Source: Cudoniella acicularis
Taxonomy: Eukaryota; Ascomycota; Leotiomycetes; Helotiales; Helotiaceae
Assembly (NCBI GenBank): GCA_013054445.1
Contig: JAAMPI010000922.1
Location: 1-22,984, forward strand
Direction: 5' to 3'
DNA length: 22,984 nt
The notes under the pieces were generated by a model. It was not told the origin of the DNA. It made no database searches and was given only the letters and a program-made list of their open reading frames with translations. Positions 10,846-18,997 of this stretch are shown piece after piece. Within the stretch, counting starts at the first letter, position 1. The number at the start of each line of letters is the position of its first letter. The position numbers were made by a program, and so were the translations under genes.

Positions 10846-11597
10846 CGAGGATTGGAGACTAAGACAATAAAGCAAGGAAGGGTTTTTTCTCACTTTTAGG
10901 CTGCACAGCAAGGTCATCAAGAAGAAATGTATCTGGGTCCATAATGGGCTCCCAAAGATCCTTGTAGTAATAGCAGGGGAGCCTAAAATGGATTCCCTGC
11001 TGCGCAGGTTGAACACTGCACAGGCGTATCTTGTTGGTTGATGAATTTAGCAAACGTGACTGGGTTTTAGGGAACTAGCATGAGTGGAAGTCGACTTGGG
11101 AAACTGTAACCGGCAAAAAGGGGCAAGAGGCCCCTCGGGGGGCCAAAACAGGGACCACACACATGGTACTCAGGTTTGCTGAGGCCTTACTCAAGTTGCT
11201 TAGACCGCGCTCACCCTTGGTACAGGTTAAAGCAGCCGCGGCTCAAGTCCAGAGACTAAAACAGAACAAGCAAAAAAAAAAAAAAGTTGTTCTTGACTTT
11301 CGTGGTAATCAGGAATTTTCTTTTTTTGAGCTACTTTGGATTCTATGGTCCCAATTACGGCATCAGCATGCCATTTTTGAAGGTTTTATAAAGGATATCT
11401 TGTTAAGGACAGTAGGATATGTTATTATTATTATAGCGTCCAATGGGAGCTCCAAAATTCAAGCGGCTATAAACGTAACTTCCACCCTGTCTCCCATTAG
11501 TCATTTAAATGCCAACGACGCCATATCTTATGCCTATGCTTTCATCATTAATTTCCCTCGTCCGCCCCCTTTACCCCTCGGCTTCTCAGCAAAACCC
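10846..11597. other. Intergenic, with strong GC hairpin and poly-A run
   Basis: There is no supported gene. A perfect six-base-pair hairpin (GGCCCC, loop TCGG, GGGGCC) is at 11129-11144. The sequence GGCTCAAGTCC at about 11240, one base off a Pol III B-box, is followed within 40 bp by A14 (11272-11285). A 64-codon minus-strand ORF (11053-10859) has no start context, homology or partner exon that I can defend. Confidence 0.45.
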
Positions 11598-12100
11598 CTA
11601 TCCCATGCCTGGACACATCACATTCCCTGAGTTGGGATCAACGCCACAAAGAGCCCCGTCACCGCCACCTGATTGCTTTGTGCACTACAGAAACACTCTT
11701 AGTTAGCTCATTCATTATTTATATTTTCCTCCTTTCCTTTCCAAACAAAATTCAAGAAGTGTCCCAAGAAAACACGAATCGAAAAAAAAAAGGAAGAGGG
11801 GGATTTACCCTTCCAACATCGCACTTTTCATTAAAGAGCCACACTTTGCACGAGGCGCCGTTGCATTTCTATTCTCGTAAATACATCGATTAGTTTATGT
11901 TCTGAGAATGGGTGTGAAGTAGAGGGAATGAAGATAGGAAGGGAGGAAGGGGAACAAACACCACAGGTTGACCATCCGTTAGGACAACCGCGTTCTTGGA
12001 GAGCCGGTGGTAATGTCGAGTTGTCAAATGTGGTAGGCACCGCTACTGCGAAAGCTGCGCCTGTCATTAGAGCGCTGGTGAGGAGGGTGGAGAATTGCAT
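11598..12100 (-). CDS. Small secreted eight-cysteine protein, copy A (three exons)
   Basis: Spliced from 12100-11960, 11868-11809 and 11684-11598. The introns are 91 nt (GTTTGT..AATAG, ACTAATC branch) and 124 nt (GTAAAT..CTGTAG, GCTAACT branch), both phase 0. The product is 95 aa. It starts with a signal peptide (residues 1 to about 20, MQFSTLLTSALMTGAAFAVA), then a short pro-region ending LQER at 34-37, a Kex2-like site. A 58-residue mature part follows, with cysteines at 39, 46, 49, 54, 63, 68, 80 and 91. Key blocks are GCPNGW, CNGASCK, CTKQSGGGDG and a terminal CPGMG. The exon choice is supported by residue-by-residue agreement with copy B at 14220-14566, including the same length. An in-frame ATG 45 nt upstream exists, but MQF gives the better signal peptide. 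The function is unknown: a secreted effector, a signalling peptide or an antimicrobial are all possible. Confidence 0.85.
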
Positions 12101-12240
12101 CTCGAAAGTTGGGCTTGATTTGTTGAAGGTTGAAGGTGGGTGCATATATGGAAGTGGAGGAACTTTTAAATCTCTAAACCGGTGTTGGAATGTGAGATAT
12201 TGTTTGCTATGAGCTTTTTTCGGACGCGCGGCGATACAAT

Positions 12241-12248
12241 TTTATATA
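12241..12248 (-). promoter_or_regulatory. TATA box candidate for copy A
   Basis: On the minus strand the sequence reads TATATAAA, about 140 nt upstream of the copy A start codon. It is followed by a CA-rich leader that is typical of well-expressed ascomycete secreted-protein genes. This is a position and motif argument only. Confidence 0.45.
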
Positions 12249-14219
12249 CACATCTAAAAAAGCGAGAAAGCCTTGCCTATCCATAAAGATGAATGGTTAC
12301 CTACTGTAGTTGTCGCGAATCATTCAATTGTGGCTGCTTCAGCTTACTTTGTACACGGTAGCCAACGAACTCATCCTATTGCAATATTCTTATGTCAGAT
12401 TTTTATTTTTGCATCAGGGAGCCTGACCATTCCAGATTTTGCCCCGCAATATTGTGGCGAAGGCTTGAATTTTGAGGCTGAACGAGTTAACGAGCTCGTT
12501 TAGATCACTGTTGAACTGTTGATTGTGAATTTGTGAGGGGGAGTGCGCCTTAGTTTTTCCTCTGATGAAAGAGCGATTTAATGCAGAAAAGACACAAGCA
12601 AAGTGAGGCACACAGAGAATGGGGCTTTGCAAGTTACGAATTGATTGTGGATTGGGTCCTCTCCTATGATATGCACTTTAAATTGATCAGTACAACACTT
12701 CAAAATTATAAAATATCGAGAAACTAGGAGTGCTGTTAAACTTCTCACTGATGAGAAGAAGACCATTATATTCGAATAAAAAGAAAATTCCCTTAATATA
12801 TCAACTAAGTGTACATGTTTTTAGTTTTGAAGTGTTTTGCTGCATCACGAAGAAAATCCAAGTACGAAGTAAAGTAGGTAGGTAGATGGGAATCATGGGA
12901 TAACAACTGTAATAATTTACTTTACTAAAGACATCTACCACACTATTCTCGTTTTCCAACCTCTCCTTCGGAGTCTCCGAACTTTTCGTCTATTCTTCTC
13001 TCACTCTGTTCCACAAGGCATTTTATTTATTCCACCCCCCTATCTTTCTTCGACTCCCCTGCACCAATGATCTCAACTTCGCCACTTAAAATCACCTCAA
13101 CCCATGAAGCTATTTCCAAGTTTTTCGGTCCAAATTTCCATGTCGGGAATAGTAACAATTTGGTGGGTACTTGTAACATGGCTTGAGAAATAATTTACCT
13201 TGGTTCGTTTAGCTGATAGGTTGGCAGGTACGAAATAAAGGTGATTGGTAGTTCTATCCTTAGCGAGACCCTGGCGCAGCGGAACCCCTCCTCTGTCCAA
13301 GGAATAAGCTTAAGTGGGGAGCGTTAACTCAGCCCTATGCAATGAAAATATACCAAGAATCTGCCTGATTGACATGATGTACCCTTTACCTTACATTTCG
13401 ATTTGGGAGATTTCATATCGCACTTGACTGTGATTGGAACAGCGAACTACTGTTCCTCGCCTACCCCTACCCCCTCCTTCTCCTCTCCTAAGACCAAGTT
13501 ACTCCCCACCTCTCCTAAGGGGTAGGCGCAGGAGAGGCGGGGAAAGGTATTTCACTAAATTGGAATCGTAGTTAAATTAAAATGTGAACACCGGGTGAAG
13601 TTTCCTAGGATATTTTATCAAATCCGAAATGAGTGGAAGGATCTTCTGATTCTAGTGACTTTTGTTGCCAGAAATTCAGAATGAGATTCTGGTTTCGGAT
13701 TAGTAGCTTCTTTGATCTCTCTGGGTATAAAACTTGATTTGTGCAGTGTCCCGCGTCGCAGCAGTCCTCGAGCATTTTTGTCACTTCAACAGTTCCGTTC
13801 CCTAGGGTGCGCTTCAGCAGTGAAAATTTAGCCCATTAAATTAATCGTCCTTTCATTTTAATTCGCTAACGAAATAATTATTGCGGAATGCGAGCCCGTT
13901 GAAACTTCGGAAGTGTTCCTAGCAATCTATGCCGAAGCGAAACTCCTTACGGAGTCCCTGATGAAGCTCTCCTTGCTCAAATTATAAGGGATAATAAGAG
14001 AAAACCCATTAAAGAGCACTTTAATAGACAAAAGGTATCCCATGTGTTAATGAAGATATTCCCAAGCAATTTTGAAAGCTTTTTAAAATTTTCGAACTCG
14101 CTCGCAAATGCTGGTCCTGCTACCCCAAACTCCAGATGCAATGCTAAAACTATCAACCTGAGTCTACAACCACTTTTCGAGCACATAATTGTTTTCATCC
14201 AGTGACCCTATAACCAAAT
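12249..14219. other. Intergenic between the two eight-cysteine genes
   Basis: About 2 kb with no gene I can support on either strand. All ORFs are short, without signal peptides or recognisable motifs. Pyrimidine-rich tracts occur around 12950-13080. A nested set of inverted repeats lies at 13458-13542. I looked for a third copy of the eight-cysteine gene and saw none. Confidence 0.5.
13458..13542. repeat. Nested, overlapping inverted repeats
   Basis: CGCCTACCCCT (13458-13468) is perfectly complementary to AGGGGTAGGCG (13518-13528). A second stem pairs CCCCACCTCTCCT (13504-13516) with AGGAGAGGCGGGG (13530-13542), 12 of 13 positions, loop 13. The arms interleave, so the two hairpins exclude each other. 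Confidence 0.75.
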
Positions 14220-14566
14220 CTATCCTTGACCTGGACAAGAAAGAGTACCCCCAATAAACGCTCCATAATATCCGCAGATCTTGCCATCACCACCACCACT
14301 CTGGCTGGTACATTTTCCGATTTGGCAAGGACTAACAATAGTCAGTTTTCTTCAATATCAAACCTTGAATTGGAATGCGAGATGACTTACTATTCAATTC
14401 CAGCGATCTTGCATTGAGTGCCGTCGCATCTTCCGCATACACTCATGCCAGAAGGGCAACCGCGTGCTTGGAGGGACTTGGCACCGACGTCTTCGGAAGT
14501 TGGGATAGCAGATACTATGGTCGCGGTTGCGGCGATGATTGTTGTGAGGAGGGTTGGGAAATGCAT
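14220..14566 (-). CDS. Small secreted eight-cysteine protein, copy B (two exons)
   Basis: Spliced from 14566-14391 and 14331-14220. The single 59-nt intron (GTAAGT..TTGTTAG, ACTGAC branch) is phase 2. Without splicing the frame stops at once, in a TAG formed across the exon/intron boundary; splicing turns that codon into TAT. The product is 95 aa: signal peptide (1 to about 20), pro-region ending LQAR at 32-35, and a mature part of 60 aa with cysteines at 37, 44, 47, 52, 61, 66, 78 and 91. Shared blocks with copy A are GCPSG, CDGTQCK, CTSQSGGGDG, CG and a terminal CPGQG. Cysteine spacing equals copy A except for the last gap (12 rather than 10). About half of the mature residues are identical to copy A. 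Both genes are on the same strand, 2.1 kb apart, so this looks like an old tandem duplication. Function unknown. Confidence 0.88.
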
Positions 14567-16186
14567 TTTGATATTCTTGGTGTTGGTTTTAAGTTGTTGA
14601 AAAATTTATGAATAGAGCTGATTGGGTGGATGGAGGTGGAGATGCGAATTTGCTGTGAGAGAAGAGAGAAATAATGTATATGTTTTGATGACGCTTTGAG
14701 AGTGGTTGTTCTAATTCTTATCTAGATATTTCGCGAATGAAGGCAGAGGCTGAGCTACTTTACATCTACATAAGCAAATACTGGATAAAGATGATGTCGA
14801 GGGTTTTGACAGAAAAAGCGGGACTACTTCAGGATTTCAGAAAGGCTGTGTCGTGGGGATCAGAGCAGAACACTCGTTTTTCCAAGGGCATGTGGCGCAG
14901 CACTGTCAGAAACCCACCAGAGAGTTTTACAATTCCTATAGCAGTAAGCGCATGATAGCAAGCGCGGCCGACAAATTAGCCCTATGACTTTTTCGAAGAG
15001 AAAGCTACAGTAATTGGGTATAAAGGCGCTTACTCGTTACGAAGTACAAGGCAAACCTTCATTTCGTTTCAGACTTACAAGCAGCTGTACGTGCGCGTGG
15101 ATTTTTAACAACAATCGGCAAAGGTCTGCCTATTTCTGATAAAATTTTCATACAGGCAAAGATAATTATCTACGGATTTTTCGCATTGAAAACTTTGGGA
15201 GTAGGGGCAACACTGTAACTCAGGTTAATGTGCGCTGAATTCTGGCGGAAAATAATGATGTAGCTGACGAACGTACACTAGAAAATTGGCGGATGATGCG
15301 CTGTAGCTCAAACTTTAGGTGCTAAAATTAGTGAGTGGCGCACTATTACTCAGGCTACCGCTGCTTATGCCGCGAGGCGCCGTTGTAAGAATACCCGAAA
15401 GGATGAAACATCCTCCCAGCATGGCGCTTAAGATAAAAGGTTAAAATAAGGAGCATAACTAATTAAGCTGATATCTTGTCATTAAAGCTCAAGTATGTAA
15501 AAGTCGGACCAAAAAGACGAGGAAAACAGGGGAGAATCAGTTGCGAATCGCTTACCGCAAGACTTTTAGGCAGTTGAAAAGCACGTACTTCTACAGCCAG
15601 TTACTAGAATGTTTTTGGGCAAGATAAAATACATATGTTGCTGTTACTAAAATAAGATGTCAAGGAAATATTCAGAACTGCGGTCTTGTGGTCATCAATG
15701 AAAAACAAGTCATTCTAAGCAAAGCCCCACTTTTGGCGATTTATCATGGCCCGATACTTGACGTAAAAATAATATGCTTTCTCGATTACCCTTACCGGCC
15801 CCGTAACCCGGAGCGAATGGCTTAGCCTGAGAGCGCCACAACCATTTTTTCATAGCAGTTGTAGTACGTAAAATGGATGTTATTTTAGCCTGACGGCGAA
15901 GAAACAATTTCAAAGCTAGGATTGCAGCAATGAACTAAGGTGACAAAATATTTCGGCATTCCCCAAAGAAATGTCACATATATTTATCGTAGTAAGTCGG
16001 AAGTGTCATGCGTTAGCTGGGCCATTTTAGTACTAGTATTCTTCATCATCTCGCTCTCATCAGCCTCCTGAAATCTCGTCAACCATCTCAAGGTCGCCGA
16101 ACCAACCCTTAAGAAGAACCTTTTTGTCGGATCCGAAGTTGGTGGAGGAAATATATCGTAATCAGGAAGGAAAAACCGGAAACTTC
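14567..16186. other. Intergenic, no gene seen
   Basis: 1.6 kb without a supportable gene. The 180 bp next to 14566 must hold the copy B promoter and CA-rich leader. A 72-codon plus-strand ORF (14737-14955) has no recognisable features. Degenerate short direct repeats sharing CTGTARCTCA-like cores lie at about 15211-15360. A minus-strand ORF (16241-15984) overlaps the end of the HET gene and is probably a shadow or a frameshifted tail. Confidence 0.45.
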
Positions 16187-18732
16187 TCAATTCCTCTTCT
16201 CGTCCGTTGTTAACACCAATGCGTTCCCAACAAGTTCCCACTTGCCACCCTCTCCCTGGTGCAAAACAATTGCCGAGTCGTGTTTGGGAAACAGGATGAT
16301 CTCGTCTCCGCTCTGAGCTTCCTCGGGTGCGAGCACTGTTTGGCCAGTCGGAAGTGTGAAGGCCCTTACTTCAGTTGCGTGAGCTTCGAAAATCCCGGAA
16401 ACATGTTCCGGAATGGCTATTTTTTCGTCTAGTGGCCCCAATAACGTGAATCGAGAGTCATCGAAATCTTGAGGTTCTTTGCGTACGAAAAACTGGCTAT
16501 CCCGCAGCGCACATACAACGGGTACAGGATAGGGCATGTCGGGGTGTTTTCTAGTTGTTTCTATCAGCTTTCCACCTGAAAACCCCACAACGACAACTTG
16601 ATCGTGAATAATGCTCCGAAAAGCGAACGGGGGCTCTGAGTTTCGAAACGATAATGATAAGATTTTCTGGAGAAAATAGCTGTAGTGGACGAGGTCAACC
16701 GATGGAATCTGCCACGGTGGCGTCAGCTCGAGTTTCAATGCATCGTAATACACCTCTGAGAGTGGTTTTTGATAATCCGGCTCAAAAACTTTACCCGGGC
16801 TTTAATTGTTACAGTCGCTGGCTAGCGACAGCAAGCCATATATTTTATCTCTGCTTTCGCGACATTTAGATCCTTCGTGGCGATAGAGAAGCTGCTTCAG
16901 TGTCATTGGCCTCTTCTGAAAGACAAGAGTTGATTCTAGAAATTGGATGGCAGGGGATCGCATCACGGACTATTTGGTAGTCAGGCTCCCGGGATCGGTA
17001 TCTAGGTGTCGGTCACGGTTATCTTGTAAGAAGTCATAAAAGGCGCTTCCAGCTCTCCACTTCAACGAATTAGCTAATTGATTTTTCAAAGAGTATGGAG
17101 GAGCCAAGGAGCCGAGGGGGTAAGACTTCCCCCTGGCTAATTAAAGGCGGGGTTAAGAGGAGGAGATAAACAAAAATGATAGTTACATTGAATGTGCGGT
17201 CTCCGCAGTATACGAGAACATTTTTAGCAAGTTCAATTTCTTGGATGATCCAGGTTCTCTCCCAGTAGTCTCGACGGAAAAGAGAGTCGACTGCCTTCCA
17301 GTCGGAAACTTCATATTTCTCCTTCCCTTGATAGGTATATAAGGTGCTACGACCAACTTTCCGATACGATGACGAATGATGCACCGCCATGATGAAATCA
17401 ATTGCCTTATCGCTACCCGTATCATGTTCACCTAGCCATACAGTGACTCTCTGGGCATTTTGATAAATTTGCCCCATGATGGCGACTTGGTCATTTCTGT
17501 CTTTGGGATTGTTTTGGTCGATGCACAGACTATCGATGCACAGAAACCTATATTTCCCTGTCCCGCCTTTTCGGAGTCGTTTCAGTGCTGAAAGCAAATT
17601 CGTCGTAACACTAAGAGACTTATCGTTTATCCAGATTCTCTCGGGTTGTTCAGAAGCATCTCCCCAAGTGTAGGAGAGAGCTTCATACTGGAAATTCTCT
17701 TCCATGGAAGCAGAAATCAGGTGACAACGTATCTCGGAGGTTTCACTTGCTGCTCGCTCGAGCAAAACAAGACGAAAGTCACACCATTCGGGGTTTGGGA
17801 AATACTTGAAATTCGGAGTGACTATTGTCAGTTTCGAGAGGTTTACCATTGGGGATGACTGGCGAAATAAAATATCTAGTTTATTGTCTTGCTGTGACAG
17901 TACCACATACTGCGCATGATCTTCTCGAGTGCTGATATCTACAATACAAATTTTAGTTATTTGCCTGCAAGTAGGCGGCGATACCATACCATCAGCAGAA
18001 ACACAATCTATGATGAGCCTTGAAATACTTTCGGGAGGGATCTGAAGCAGTCTCCGGAGGAGAAGCACTTGATCGTCGAAACCTAGACGCTCAATGCGCT
18101 GTTGCAACCCTGGATTTGCGGCCCTAACCAAAGTCAAGATCAAAAGCCCATATGTTTTTCCCTGCTCATAAAATAGTGATTTGATCGGTTCAGTTGCATC
18201 TCCTGTGCTGTACGATCTGAGAGCGCTTATGAATTCTTTGGATGAAATTTTAGGCGGTGCCTTCAAAGTTGACTCGAAAGTCTTCTCAATCAAAAGTACT
18301 TCGAGATCAGACTCTTGGACATCAACCTGTCGAATTGCCTCAAGAAGTAATTTCCGGACTCTAACAGGATTTCTTTGGAATGCAGAGTGCAAGTCGACCT
18401 CATCCAAGTCACCCGGCTTGTAGTTGAGGTTTAAAACGGCGAGGCCGGCAAAACTTAAAAAAAAATGTAGCTCGAAACTCGGAAAAGAGGCAAACTGCCG
18501 CGTTATGCTCTGAGAGGGAAGAGGCCATTGATTCTGCGTCAAGTTGGCAGTAACAGTCCGTGCAGAGCCTCTTCATGAATGGCTCAAGAAATGTTGTTAT
18601 ACTAGGAGGCAGCAAAATCTGCCCAACCTTGACGTTCTGAGAATAGGTGGGGTGATCCACAGCCCCCTGGACTTTGCTGCGCCACACCTGCCACCTGTCC
18701 ACGTGTGCCATATAGCCCCCAAATAACTTCAT
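16187..18732 (-). pseudogene. HET-domain gene with long N-terminal region, frameshifted and with two stops
   Basis: Incompatibility-type HET protein, about 788 aa if restored. I start at ATG 18732 (MKLFGGYMAHVDRW). Reading shifts at an A9 run on the plus strand (18457-18465); dropping one base gives a continuous frame into LNYKPGDLDEVDLHSAF. A 51-nt intron is likely at 17989-17939 (GTATGG..TTGTAG, ATAACTAA branch). The HET domain begins YEALSYTWGD (about 17690), then CIDSLCIDQ, IMGQIYQNAQRVTVWLG and YWERTWIIQEIELAKNVLVYCGD. A 127-nt intron (17186-17060, CTAAT branch, GAAG acceptor) restores the expected Trp after CGDRTFN. The last exon (17059-16187) contains SRDKIYGLLSLASD but has TAG at 16972-16970 and TAA at 16804-16802. 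Exon phases agree throughout after the one-base correction. The C-terminus has GDEIILFPKHDSAIVL and WELVGNALV, normal for HET proteins. It shares a 265-bp divergent promoter with the intact HET gene. Confidence 0.78.
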
Positions 18733-18997
18733 TAAATTTTTATTTATTTTGATCCCAGCAACGAAGCGGTGGGAAACAAGTTACTCTAGCTTTCAGCTCG
18801 AGTTCAAATACAATCAACCGAACAAAACATCAAATTCGCTTTTCCACGAGCTTTACCGGATAGCTATTACGATCTCAGAGTTCCCCGAAGTAAATCCGAA
18901 GTCGTCTGAAGACAGTGAAGATAGTGAAATAATTCTGATCTAAGCACAGGCTGTACGGAGAAGTGTTGCGTTGTCCTCTACAAGACACGTGATTGAG
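18733..18997. promoter_or_regulatory. Divergent promoter between two HET genes
   Basis: The 265 bp between the start codons of the broken minus-strand HET gene and the intact plus-strand HET gene must serve both. CACGTG at 18986-18991 sits six bases before the plus-strand ATG, and a second CACGTG (18700-18705) lies just inside the minus-strand gene. No clear TATA box. Confidence 0.45.

Noticed and set aside
10859..11053. Minus-strand 64-codon ORF containing HFRLPCYYYKDLWEP
   Set aside because: Protein-like in places, but without a start, and a second frame over the same DNA looks equally plausible; it may be a gene remnant.
11163..11630. Plus-strand 155-codon ORF
   Set aside because: It crosses an A14 run and the antisense of copy A exon 3; composition looks random.
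11831..12145. Unspliced 104-codon minus-strand ORF as the gene product of copy A
   Set aside because: After the CG at residue 47 (from the MQF start) it reads into an intron. The spliced three-exon form matches copy B cysteine by cysteine.
14375..14611. Plus-strand ORF of 78 codons
   Set aside because: Antisense shadow of copy B; no motif or start context.
14737..14955. Plus-strand 72-codon ORF with ATG
   Set aside because: No signal peptide, domain or conserved feature visible.
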